Part shown: one piece after another, positions 1-5,368 of the stretch
How the letters are laid out: each line of letters opens with the position of its first letter
How positions within the stretch are numbered: position 1 is the first letter of the stretch
Source: Bacillota bacterium
GTDB taxonomy: Bacteria; Bacillota; Clostridia; Acetivibrionales; DSM-1351
Length of the DNA: 5,420 bases
Assembly (NCBI GenBank): GCA_023441625.1
Contig: JAEZOA010000029.1
Span: 1 to 5,420 of the forward strand
Direction: 5' to 3'
Translations under genes and position numbers: made by a program
Notes under the pieces: generated by a model
Database searches by the model: none
What the model saw: only the letters and a program-made list of their open reading frames with translations
Told to the model about the DNA's origin: nothing

Positions 1-1
1 A

Positions 2-367
2 GATAGTATAAATGAGGATATAGAAAGCGGAGAAACAGCAACAGAGATACTTGATGGATATCTTAAAGCATATAAAGAAGAGATGATTGATTCGGAAAAG
101 TCATTAAGTTTAGCCATCTATGAATATGCGAATCTTGGCAATGAACATATCTTTGCTGCCGGAACTGATGCAGCTAGGAAGAGATGGAATAAACTTATTG
201 AATATGGTATCAAAACAGGAGAATTTAGAGAGGTTAAACCAGAACAAATTACTGATGTAATGTTATTTGCTTATCAAGGTGTGCGAATGTGGAGCAGAGT
301 AATACCTATGAGCGAGTCTACAGCAGAGCATGTGGTAAATACGATAAGGCAGTTATTGGTAAAGTAA
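2..367 (+). CDS. TetR-type transcriptional regulator, C-terminal part (5' end outside window)
   Basis: The reading frame is open from base 2 to the TAA at 365-367, giving 121 residues with no start in view. The internal ATG at 83 has no convincing Shine-Dalgarno sequence and lies in the middle of the open frame, so it is not the real start. The visible part is helical, with segments such as LAIYEYANLGNEHIF, RKRWNKLIEYGIKTGEF and VMLFAYQGVRMWSRV, ending in HVVNTIRQLLVK. This layout (a 'xxGxxxGEFR' turn, then a helix and a final 'xIxxLL' helix) is typical of the ligand-binding domain of TetR-family repressors. The DNA-binding half lies outside the window, so the family call rests on the C-terminal pattern alone and the ligand is unknown. 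The next gene starts about 60 bases downstream on the same strand with no terminator visible between them, so co-transcription is possible. Confidence 0.65.
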   Translation, partial: DSINEDIESGETATEILDGYLKAYKEEMIDSEKSLSLAIYEYANLGNEHIFAAGTDAARKRWNKLIEYGIKTGEFREVKPEQITDVMLFAYQGVRMWSRVIPMSESTAEHVVNTIRQLLVK

Positions 368-427
368 GGACATTAATATAAGTCATTACATCATTAATAG
401 CATTAGAAAGAAAGGTTGGTAAAGGTT

Positions 428-1213
428 ATGTATAAGCACCATGAAGAATCAATAGAAATTATGAAAGATTATTTTGAAAAAAAAGGAGCGGTTGCACTTA
501 TATTAGGTGGTTCTGTTGCAAAAGGAAATGAACGTCCCGATTCGGATCTTGATGGAATGGTAATTGTCACAGATGAGGTTTACGAAGAACTGGATCAGAG
601 AAAGGCAACGACGGATTACATTCCTGGATACTGTACGTATGAAGGAGGTTATTTTGATATTAAGTATATGACAAAGTCATATTTAAAAGACTTGGTGAAT
701 AAAGGAAGCGAACCAGCAAGAAGCGGATTTCGTTCAAGTAAAATATTGTTTAGTCATGACAACGAAATTAGCGAAATTTTGCCAAGAATACCTGTATTTC
801 AGAGGCAAGAAAAGGATGAAAAACTTCTTTCTTTTTATTCGGATTTCTGGCTTAATTATTACTATTTTTTAAAATCGTGTAAAATCGACGGGTATATGAA
901 AATGAGGACAATTGCAGAAATAATCTATGCTTTATACCGAATTATTTTGCAGGAAGCAGAGATACTTTTTGACTGTAATCGACGTTTAGAGAAACAGGTC
1001 GAAGCTATTTCCGACGATACCTCGCAACTCGTACTGATTGGTCATAAACTGGAGATTTCCCAGACGGTTGAGGATGCAGATGCATTTGTAAATAAGTTTT
1101 TTGAAATTTCTACATACAAAGCGCCATCGGATGCTGCAGTAGTGTTCACAACATATTCAAAGGATTTTCAAGAATGGTGGAGAGAATACAGACCTAATAT
1201 TAATGAATGGTAA
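428..1213 (+). CDS. Nucleotidyltransferase-fold protein (NTP_transf_2-like), 261 aa
   Basis: Residues 27-42 carry the nucleotidyltransferase signature GGSVAKGNERPDSDLD: the GGS nucleotide-binding turn, then the DxD metal ligands Asp40 and Asp42. A third acidic residue, Asp77 in GGYFDIKYMT, sits where the third catalytic carboxylate is expected. The active site therefore looks complete, and the protein probably transfers a nucleotide to a small molecule, protein or RNA. The remainder (about residues 110-261) is mainly helical with many aromatic residues. It resembles the stand-alone 'nucleotidyltransferase domain-containing' proteins of Firmicutes, distantly akin to aminoglycoside adenylyltransferases, but no substrate can be assigned. 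I chose ATG 428 over the in-frame TTG at 416, because the AGAAAGG at 409-415 abuts the TTG but lies 12 bases from the ATG. The gene follows the TetR fragment and ends before the hairpin at 1241-1270. Confidence 0.75.
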   Translation: MYKHHEESIEIMKDYFEKKGAVALILGGSVAKGNERPDSDLDGMVIVTDEVYEELDQRKATTDYIPGYCTYEGGYFDIKYMTKSYLKDLVNKGSEPARSGFRSSKILFSHDNEISEILPRIPVFQRQEKDEKLLSFYSDFWLNYYYFLKSCKIDGYMKMRTIAEIIYALYRIILQEAEILFDCNRRLEKQVEAISDDTSQLVLIGHKLEISQTVEDADAFVNKFFEISTYKAPSDAAVVFTTYSKDFQEWWREYRPNINEW

Positions 1214-1236
1214 TATTAAAAAAGGAGATACCATAA

Positions 1237-1278
1237 ATGGAAAATGCGGATTCCGAAGAATCCGCATTTTTGGTATAA
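1237..1278 (+). CDS. Possible 13-codon micro-ORF embedded in the terminator
   Basis: A near-ideal Shine-Dalgarno, AAAGGAG at 1221-1227, stands nine bases before ATG 1237. That ATG opens a frame of 13 codons (MENADSEESAFLV) ending at TAA 1276-1278. The coding part is almost entirely the terminator hairpin, so the peptide is largely the translation of an inverted repeat and is unlikely to be functional in itself. It may be a remnant of the start of a lost downstream gene, or a chance combination. Confidence 0.2.
   Translation: MENADSEESAFLV
1241..1270. terminator. Perfect 13-bp hairpin terminator between convergent genes
   Basis: The arms AAAATGCGGATTC (1241-1253) and GAATCCGCATTTT (1258-1270) are perfectly complementary around a four-base loop. 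On the plus strand the stem runs into TTTTTGG, a good intrinsic terminator for the nucleotidyltransferase gene that ends 27 bases upstream. On the minus strand the loop reads C(UUCG)G, an extra-stable tetraloop, and the stem is followed by TTTT. It could therefore also end transcripts of the carboligase gene, whose stop codon lies about 120 bases away. Confidence 0.85.
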
Positions 1279-1389
1279 TTAAGTCATACTGCATAACCCA
1301 CTTTATATTTGCCACTTACAACATAGTTAGTCAAGCCCGTCAAACAAAGCAGTGTATTTATTGACCATATGTCATATATATACGTATTT

Positions 1390-3069
1390 TTACTCTGCGT
1401 TAAACTCTCTGACATGTGCAATGTCATTTCCCATGGAACAATGAGCCTGTGGTTCACAGACGATATCAATAACATAAGGCTTATCTGAAGCTTTTGCACG
1501 TTCAAGTGCTTTCCCAATGTCTTCTGGCTTGAACACACGCTCTGCATCGCAGTTGAGGCCCTTTGCTACGGTCACATAATCGATTTCGCCTTGATTCTCT
1601 GGCATTGCTACACCATACTCATAATTATAAGCAAATTTCTGATTCTGTCTGATGAGTCCAAGGTATGCATTATTTATGATACATACAATCAAAGGAATCT
1701 TATTCGTCGCTGCTGTAGCAAGCTCCTGTACGTGGAAGGTAAATCCAAAATCACCCATGATACAGACACATTTATTTTTGTTCTTGTCACCTAACATTGC
1801 TCCGATAGCTCCTGGAATATCCCAACCCAGGCATCCTGCTCCGCCAGAAGGGAAATACCGTCTTGCGGCATTGATCTCCTGCATTTGTCCAGACCAAATC
1901 TGTGTGATACCACATCCGGTTGTGAACATTGTATTATCGTCAAACGCTTTATTTAATTCACCAAATACACGGTGGGGATTAATCGGTACACTATCATGAT
2001 CAGTCTTTCTCTTCAAACGTTCTCTCTCAGAAGGAATATTGGCAACACGTTCAGAGCCCTTTTGTTGACCAAGCTTCTTTGCAGCTTCTAGTAAATGGTC
2101 AACAGCATCCTTGGCATCTGCGGTAATTCCCAGATCTGCTGCAAATATTTTTCCAATTTCACTTGTTTCCACATTGATATGGATAAACTTGCGATCGCCT
2201 TTATAAACATCAATACTACCAGTATGTCTATCAGTAAACCTGTTACCAATGGCAAGTACAACATCAGACATTAAGAATGTTTTATTTCCCATAGGATTGC
2301 CACACTGGATACCAGGCATACCTGCATATAAGGGATGAGTTGTAGGAATTGCACCTTTGGCCATATAGGTGGTGACAACTGGGATGTTCATGATTTCTGC
2401 AAATTCAATCAGTTCTTTTTCAGCATGAGCTAAAACAACACCACCACCCATCAGGATAACTGGATTCTTAGCAGCGAGTAGCAAGTCCATTGCTGCCTTA
2501 ATAGCAGCGGGGGATGCCTTCGGATTAGTTACCTGTACTGGAGTGTAAGTATCTGGGTCAAAATCTACTTCGGCCTTTTGTACATCCAAAGGAATATCTA
2601 TTACGACAGGACCTGGTTTTCCGTTTTTTGCAAGGCGAAATGCTTCAATAACATCATCTACTGCTGTTTTAGGATTCGTAATACAAACGGCATGCTTTGC
2701 TACAGGACGAACGATGTCCGCTATTTCTACACACTGAAATGCATCTTTTCCAAGCTGAGCTCGAACCGCCTGACCTGTAATGGCAATGAGAGGAATGCTA
2801 TCGATATTTGCAGTATAAATACCAGTTACAAAGTTAGTAGCACCAGGACCTGATGTACTGATGGCAAGTGCCATTCTTCCACTTGATCTGTAGTAACCGT
2901 CTGCTGCATGCACACAACACTCTTCATGACGCATAGTAATATGATGAATTTTATCTTCTACATCCTTTAGTGCATCATAAAATGCATTACATCCCGCACC
3001 AGGAATACCGAATGCATCTGTAATTCCTTCTTTTAGACAAATTTCAACGATTGCTTGTGATAAGTTCAT
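1390..3069 (-). CDS. gcl: Thiamine-diphosphate-dependent carboligase, glyoxylate carboligase (tartronate-semialdehyde synthase)-like, 559 aa
   Basis: This is a full three-domain ThDP enzyme of the acetolactate synthase/glyoxylate carboligase group. Classical Gcl joins two glyoxylates, releasing CO2, to form tartronate semialdehyde. The N-terminal pyrimidine-binding domain (about 1-170) has GIPGAGCNAFYDAL, RHEECCVHAADGYYR, TSGPGATN (72-79) and KDAFQ (108-112). The central domain (about 185-335) holds GNRFTDRHTGS (275-285), a Gcl-like segment in the FAD-binding region. The C-terminal domain (about 365-559) has the ThDP-Mg motif GDF (439-441) to NN (466-467), then NAYLGLIRQNQ, RVFKPEDI (511-518) and SMGNDIAHVREF near the end. 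All of these closely echo E. coli Gcl. Two points are odd. Glu49 stands where E. coli Gcl has Val51, and 559 residues is shorter than the usual 590 or so. Acetolactate synthase is less likely because GLIRQNQ lacks its MVRQWQ tryptophan and no small subunit lies nearby. Translation starts at ATG 3067-3069, with AAAGGAG (3076-3082) six bases upstream. The adjacent IclR regulator recalls the AllR-gcl pairing of E. coli. Confidence 0.8.
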   Translation of the reverse strand: MNLSQAIVEICLKEGITDAFGIPGAGCNAFYDALKDVEDKIHHITMRHEECCVHAADGYYRSSGRMALAISTSGPGATNFVTGIYTANIDSIPLIAITGQAVRAQLGKDAFQCVEIADIVRPVAKHAVCITNPKTAVDDVIEAFRLAKNGKPGPVVIDIPLDVQKAEVDFDPDTYTPVQVTNPKASPAAIKAAMDLLLAAKNPVILMGGGVVLAHAEKELIEFAEIMNIPVVTTYMAKGAIPTTHPLYAGMPGIQCGNPMGNKTFLMSDVVLAIGNRFTDRHTGSIDVYKGDRKFIHINVETSEIGKIFAADLGITADAKDAVDHLLEAAKKLGQQKGSERVANIPSERERLKRKTDHDSVPINPHRVFGELNKAFDDNTMFTTGCGITQIWSGQMQEINAARRYFPSGGAGCLGWDIPGAIGAMLGDKNKNKCVCIMGDFGFTFHVQELATAATNKIPLIVCIINNAYLGLIRQNQKFAYNYEYGVAMPENQGEIDYVTVAKGLNCDAERVFKPEDIGKALERAKASDKPYVIDIVCEPQAHCSMGNDIAHVREFNAE

Positions 3070-3107
3070 TTTTTTCTCCTTTTTTATATGGTTTTATTGC
3101 TTTCTCT

Positions 3108-3141
3108 TGTGTACTTCTCTCATGATTTGATCAGGTACACA
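3108..3141 (-). other. Possible RNA hairpin in the carboligase leader
   Basis: In the minus-strand transcript, TGTGTAC (complement of 3135-3141) can pair with GTACACA (complement of 3108-3114) across a 20-base loop, which itself contains a small TGAT/ATCA stem. The upstream arm lies in the last codons of the small ORF at 3131-3190, so translating ribosomes would open it. No U-tract follows, so it is not a terminator, and it does not cover the ribosome binding site of the main gene. Any regulatory role is speculative. Confidence 0.25.
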
Positions 3142-3190
3142 GTACAAGTAGTTGTTTCTTTTGAAATCTTCTTACTTGTTTTATTCTCAT
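3131..3190 (-). CDS. Possible 19-aa upstream ORF (leader peptide) of the carboligase gene
   Basis: Within the long leader, AAGGGGGG (complement of 3198-3205) is followed after seven bases by ATG (3188-3190). A 19-codon frame, MRIKQVRRFQKKQLLVLCT, then ends with TGA at 3131-3133. It stops about 60 bases before the carboligase start. The peptide is strongly basic at the N-terminus with a short hydrophobic end, and shows no obvious run of a single amino acid of the kind used in classical attenuation. The ribosome binding site and position are suggestive, but an ORF this short can arise by chance. Confidence 0.35.
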   Translation of the reverse strand: MRIKQVRRFQKKQLLVLCT

Positions 3191-3273
3191 ATTGATTCCC
3201 CCCTTCCATTGCATATGCTACAGTTGTACAAGGAATGTCACTATTTGAAATCGTATTTTATCTCTCTAAATAA

Positions 3274-3301
3274 ATTATCACTAAAATGCCCAAAATGTCA
3301 A
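3274..3301 (-). promoter_or_regulatory. Sigma-A-type promoter of the carboligase gene
   Basis: Read on the minus strand, a consensus -35 TTGACA (3296-3301) and a -10 GATAAT (3274-3279, five of six) are separated by 16 bases. Transcription would start near 3267, leaving a leader of about 200 bases before the ATG at 3069. That leader carries the possible upstream ORF and hairpin. Within it, ATTTGAAAT (3243-3251) resembles an operator half-site. Confidence 0.6.
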
Positions 3302-3324
3302 TGGTTTTTAAAATTTTATATGTA

Positions 3325-3343
3325 AATTTCAATTATTGAAATT
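3325..3343. promoter_or_regulatory. Perfect 19-bp palindrome, probable IclR operator upstream of the carboligase promoter
   Basis: AATTTCAATTATTGAAATT is a perfect palindrome with nine-base arms around a central T. Its centre (3334) lies about 67 bases upstream of the predicted carboligase transcription start, which is upstream of the -35 box. Its inner 17 bases match a site behind the iclR promoter at 15 of 17 positions and a site before the gene at 5403 at 15 of 17. IclR-family dimers bind short AT-rich palindromes of this kind. The position upstream of -35 would suit activation, or repression through cooperative binding. Confidence 0.6.
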
Positions 3344-3412
3344 ATATTACATCTTTATATCATTTAAATGATTCTATTACAAGGATTCTTGTATTTGTGA
3401 GGTAAATAGAAT

Positions 3413-3464
3413 AAAGGGCGTGGAGCTATTCTGTATAGGCTAACAGAATAGTTCCACGCCCTTT
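3413..3464. terminator. 22-bp hairpin terminator downstream of iclR
   Basis: The arms 3413-3434 and 3443-3464 are complementary at 21 of 22 positions; the one exception becomes a G-U pair in plus-strand RNA. The loop is eight bases. The stem has a GC-rich base (GGGCGTGG) and A/T tails on both sides, with CCCTTTT on the plus strand and GGGCGTGG's complement followed by CCCTTTATT on the minus strand, so it could act in both directions. It lies about 80 bases beyond the iclR stop codon and separates that gene from the carboligase promoter. Bases 3465-3544 contain nothing else recognisable. Confidence 0.75.
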
Positions 3465-3544
3465 TATATACGATTATTATGATATAGTCATTAATACAAG
3501 TTCATCCTATATCGTAGATGTATGTTTTCTTAATCCCATTAGGA

Positions 3545-4333
3545 TTAAAATGCCTTATATCCTATTTTTTTTGAGATAGTGTCCACTATGTTTAGAAGAC
3601 TAGGAATCCGAGGTTTAATAAAGGAATCCGTGAGACGATTGGCCGGACCCGTAATACTGATACCAGCTATTACCTTTCCGGAAGTATCATAGACAGGAGC
3701 GGCAACACAACGGGCACCTAGCTCACACTCTTCATCGTCATAGGCATAGCCTCTTTGACGAATAACTTCGATTTCTTCCCTTAGCTGCCATTTGCTTGTT
3801 AAGGTATGGTCTGTAAAGCGTGCCAGCCCTTTTACCTGAATAAGCTGATCCAGCTCAGCCTCTGTATAATTCATTAATAGAAGCTTACCAATCCCAGTAC
3901 AATGCATGGGTGCAACATTTCCAATTCGTTGGGTAATTCGAAGGATCTGACCACTGCCCTCCACTACTTCTATATATACAACCATCTGATTATCTTCCAC
4001 AGCAAGACATACAGACTCACCGAAGATTCTGGATAGTTCCTCCATATAAGGCTTGGCAATTGTTCGAATATCCATCTTAATACTTACTCTATTTGCAAGA
4101 GCGCATATCTTATATGTTAAATAATATCTAGAGGTTTCCTCATCCTGTACAGCATATCCTTTATTAACTAAAGCAGTTACAAAACGCAGTACTGTGCTTA
4201 CGTTTACTCCTAATTCTTTGGAAATATCTAAAAGCCGAACAGGTTCTCTCTGACTAGCCAGATATTCTAAGATTACCAGCATTTTCTCAGTTGATTGGTT
4301 TGCTTTTGTTCCAGAGCTATTTTTTTCTTCCAT
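3545..4333 (-). CDS. IclR-family transcriptional regulator, 262 aa
   Basis: A complete IclR protein. The N-terminal winged helix-turn-helix covers about residues 13-75, including LLDISKELGVNVSTVLRFVTALVNKGYAVQD and YYLTYKI. The effector-binding domain follows, from about 85 to 255. It contains APMHCTGIGKLLL (141-153), GYAYDDEECELGARCVAAPVYD (in two parts, 195-204 and 205-216) and AGISITGP (223-230). These are the segments that line the small-acid effector pocket in the family (for example AllR and IclR, which respond to glyoxylate). The pocket-type residues Asp200, Cys209 and Ser226 are present, but they are too widely shared to name the ligand. The start is ATG 4331-4333, because AAAGGAG (4339-4345) lies five bases upstream. 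A longer TTG start at 4348 would place that ribosome binding site inside the gene. Neighbouring operators suggest that it controls itself, the Gcl-like gene and the gene at 5403. Confidence 0.9.
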   Translation of the reverse strand: MEEKNSSGTKANQSTEKMLVILEYLASQREPVRLLDISKELGVNVSTVLRFVTALVNKGYAVQDEETSRYYLTYKICALANRVSIKMDIRTIAKPYMEELSRIFGESVCLAVEDNQMVVYIEVVEGSGQILRITQRIGNVAPMHCTGIGKLLLMNYTEAELDQLIQVKGLARFTDHTLTSKWQLREEIEVIRQRGYAYDDEECELGARCVAAPVYDTSGKVIAGISITGPANRLTDSFIKPRIPSLLNIVDTISKKIGYKAF

Positions 4334-4357
4334 AGGTGCTCCTTTCAAATTGTATGG

Positions 4358-4374
4358 ATTTCTATTTTTGAAAT
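4358..4374. promoter_or_regulatory. Probable IclR operator in the iclR 5' leader
   Basis: ATTTCTATTTTTGAAAT differs from the inner 17 bases of the perfect palindrome at 3325-3343 at two positions and keeps the ATTTC...GAAAT arms. It lies just downstream of the predicted iclR transcription start (about +12 to +28), a position suited to autorepression. The equivalent site in repeat copy 2 (5192-5208) has lost the right arm (AAAAT for GAAAT). Confidence 0.5.
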
Positions 4375-4392
4375 TTAATTTTTATATGTGTG

Positions 4393-4422
4393 ATTGTATC
4401 AAATCGAAATATGATTTGTCAA
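4393..4422 (-). promoter_or_regulatory. iclR promoter
   Basis: On the minus strand a consensus -35 TTGACA (4417-4422) and a -10 TACAAT (4393-4398, five of six) are separated by 18 bases, placing the start near 4386 and about 50 bases before the iclR ATG. Just upstream, TACAAT and ATTGTA at 4429-4434 and 4442-4447 form an inverted repeat. It contains AATTATTG, the core also found in the palindrome at 3325-3343, so it may be a second, weaker regulator site. Confidence 0.65.
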
Positions 4423-4520
4423 TGCTAATACAATCTTAATTATTGTAAAATAATATTAAAAGTTTTCTGAAAATGGGATTGCAATTTATTCATAATCTTG
4501 TCTTTGACACCCAAAACAAC

Positions 4521-4561
4521 AAAAAAGTCCTATAAGCATTGATTTTACTATCTTGTAGGAC
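4521..4561 (-). terminator. Intrinsic terminator at the 3' end of the transposase relic
   Basis: On the minus strand, GTCCTACAAG (complement of 4552-4561) pairs at nine of ten positions with CTTATAGGAC (complement of 4527-4536) across a 15-base loop. A run of six T residues follows (4521-4526). The stop codon of the last transposase frame lies inside the loop, so the terminator overlaps the end of the gene. It would protect copy 1 of the iclR promoter from upstream read-through. Confidence 0.7.
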
Positions 4562-5050
4562 CTTCTAAAATTTTGATATTGCACGTTACACTCTCTGCTT
4601 TTTTCTTTACACCATCAATGGTAACATCGACTTTTTCCTTTATCCATCGGCTCTTATAATAAGTTTTTTCAAAATCTTTTTCGTCGTCAAGATTTTTCAA
4701 ATCATACATTATCGACTTGTTTTCTCCGAAGCAGTACCAGCCCTTTGTAGAAAGAGTAATAAATATCCGCCGTTGAAGCAACGCTGGTCGTCTAATGTAA
4801 GATCTGTACCAGCATTTAGTTCAATGGAAAAAGAAGGTGTTTCTTCCTTTTCAGCTTCATCCATTTTTTGAACCTGCTCCTTAGCCCATGCTTTAGCGTC
4901 AGTAACACCATAAGTTTCGCAAATATATTTATCAGAGCCGAAATTTTTAACGATAAGAGTTTTGTTTTTGCCATCTACTCGGATTGTTTTTACTGCTCGA
5001 TAAGTAGTTGAATATTTTCCTATAGTCCATCCAATCTCATAAGAATCACC
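4548..5050 (-). pseudogene. Frameshifted and internally deleted IS1634-family transposase
   Basis: Two minus-strand frames remain. The first, about 5050 down to 4770, reads GWTIGKYSTTYRAVKTIRVD, GKNKTLIVKNFGSDKYICET, YGVTDAKAWAKEQVQKMDEA and ends LDDQRCFNGGYL. I recognise this as the N-terminus of clostridial IS1634-type transposases. The second, up to the stop at 4548-4550, reads GWYCFGENKSIMYDLKNLDD and KDFEKTYYKSRWIKEKVDVT. It looks like a middle segment of the same family, though this is less certain, and its tail VTCNIKILEGPTR is unassigned. A ribosome binding site GAGGTG (5047-5052) and ATG (5038-5040) look like the original start. However, that frame stops at a TAG after six codons, so a frameshift follows the start, and a second frame change accompanies the deletion. 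The DDE catalytic core is not visible, so the gene is inactive. Confidence 0.7.
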
Positions 5051-5106
5051 TCGATCTATTATGACGTATTATAGTGGCACGTGCAATATAATATTATGAA
5101 ATTGAC

Positions 5107-5132
5107 AAAAAAATAAAGCCCTTGCTGGCTTT
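5107..5132 (-). terminator. Intrinsic terminator upstream of the transposase relic
   Basis: On the minus strand, AAAGCC (complement of 5127-5132) and GGCTTT (complement of 5115-5120) form a six-bp stem with a six-base loop, followed by A and seven T residues (5107-5113). It lies between the IS end and the transposase start, oriented to stop transcription entering from outside. Insertion sequences often use such terminators to prevent transposase expression from host promoters. Here it would stop transcripts from the duplicated promoter in repeat copy 2. Confidence 0.65.
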
Positions 5133-5168
5133 GAAGCCTATAATCAGATGTGAAGGTGCCAAACACCC

Positions 5169-5328
5169 GGTGCTCCTTTCAAATTGTATGGATTTCGATT
5201 TTTAAAATTTAGTTTTTATATGTGTGATTGTATTAAACCGAAACATGATTTGTCAATGCTAATACAATACTAATTATTGTAAAATACTATTAAAAGTTTT
5301 CTGAAAATGGGATTGCAATTTATTCATA
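5169..5328. repeat. 160-bp direct repeat, copy 2 (distal target duplication)
   Basis: The partner of 4335-4494, with nine substitutions and no gaps. It begins with the iclR ribosome binding site, now abutting the IS end without an ATG, and runs to base 5328. Beyond that, the sequence continues as the ordinary upstream region of the gene at 5403. This copy probably marks the original junction between the iclR promoter and its divergent neighbour. Confidence 0.85.
5227..5256 (-). promoter_or_regulatory. Orphan duplicate of the iclR promoter
   Basis: Both boxes are unchanged from the iclR promoter: TTGACA (5251-5256) and TACAAT (5227-5232) with an 18-base spacer. Three of the copy's nine substitutions fall in the spacer. 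It now points into the IS relic, where the terminator at 5107-5132 would stop most transcripts. No gene start follows its retained ribosome binding site. Confidence 0.55.
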
Positions 5329-5368
5329 TTTATGGTATTTTAAATTTATGGCAAATATATAAAATCAA

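Larger units (their letters stand above)
4335..4494. repeat. 160-bp direct repeat, copy 1 (iclR-proximal target duplication)
   Basis: These bases match 5169-5328 at a constant offset of 834 with no gaps and 9 mismatches by hand count (about 94% identity). The copy runs from the iclR ribosome binding site, one base short of the ATG, through the whole promoter region, and stops where the IS relic begins. It is best read as one half of an unusually long target-site duplication made by the IS1634-type element between the copies. Confidence 0.85.
4495..5168 (-). mobile_element. Relic of an IS1634-type insertion sequence
   Basis: The segment between the two 160-bp repeats carries a broken IS1634-like transposase on the minus strand. 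Its ends show partial inverted repeats: read inward, TTGTCTTTGACACC (4498-4511) and GGGTGTTTGGCACC (complement of 5155-5168) agree at 10 of 14 positions. At about 670 bases it is far shorter than an intact element, so much of the interior is missing. IS1634 of Mycoplasma mycoides and IS1549 of Mycobacterium smegmatis are known for long, variable target duplications, which fits the flanking 160-bp repeats. Two minus-strand terminators, at 5107-5132 and 4521-4561, lie near the two ends. Confidence 0.75.

Noticed and set aside
416..427. TTG start for the nucleotidyltransferase
   Set aside because: The AGAAAGG sequence directly abuts this codon, leaving no spacing; the ATG at 428 has a workable distance.
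1284..1547. 87-codon minus-strand open frame overlapping the end of the carboligase gene
   Set aside because: It overlaps the conserved C-terminal coding region in another frame, has no ribosome binding site and no recognisable protein character.
1591..2853. Plus-strand open frames inside the carboligase gene (1591-1794, 1652-1999, 2578-2853)
   Set aside because: They are antisense to a well-conserved enzyme, their translations look random, and they lack ribosome binding sites.
1390..3069. Annotation as acetolactate synthase large subunit
   Set aside because: The RHEE, TSGPGATN and DAFQ motifs fit both families, but GLIRQNQ, GDF, RVFKPEDI and the SMGNDI ending are Gcl-like, and no ilvN-type small-subunit gene is adjacent.
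3481..3513. GATATAG/CTATATC inverted repeat downstream of iclR
   Set aside because: Seven bases of mostly A/T with a 19-base loop are expected by chance in this composition.
3530..3548. Seven-base inverted repeat TTAATCC/GGATTAA overlapping the iclR stop codon
   Set aside because: It is AT-rich, short and without a T-run, and the much stronger hairpin at 3413-3464 explains termination.
4334..4348. TTG start adding five residues to the IclR protein
   Set aside because: The strong AAAGGAG ribosome binding site would then lie inside the coding sequence; it is well placed for the ATG at 4331-4333.
5314..5340. Possible plus-strand promoter TTGCAA-17-TATTTT for the gene at 5403
   Set aside because: Only four of six matches in each box in a very AT-rich region; not distinguishable from background.
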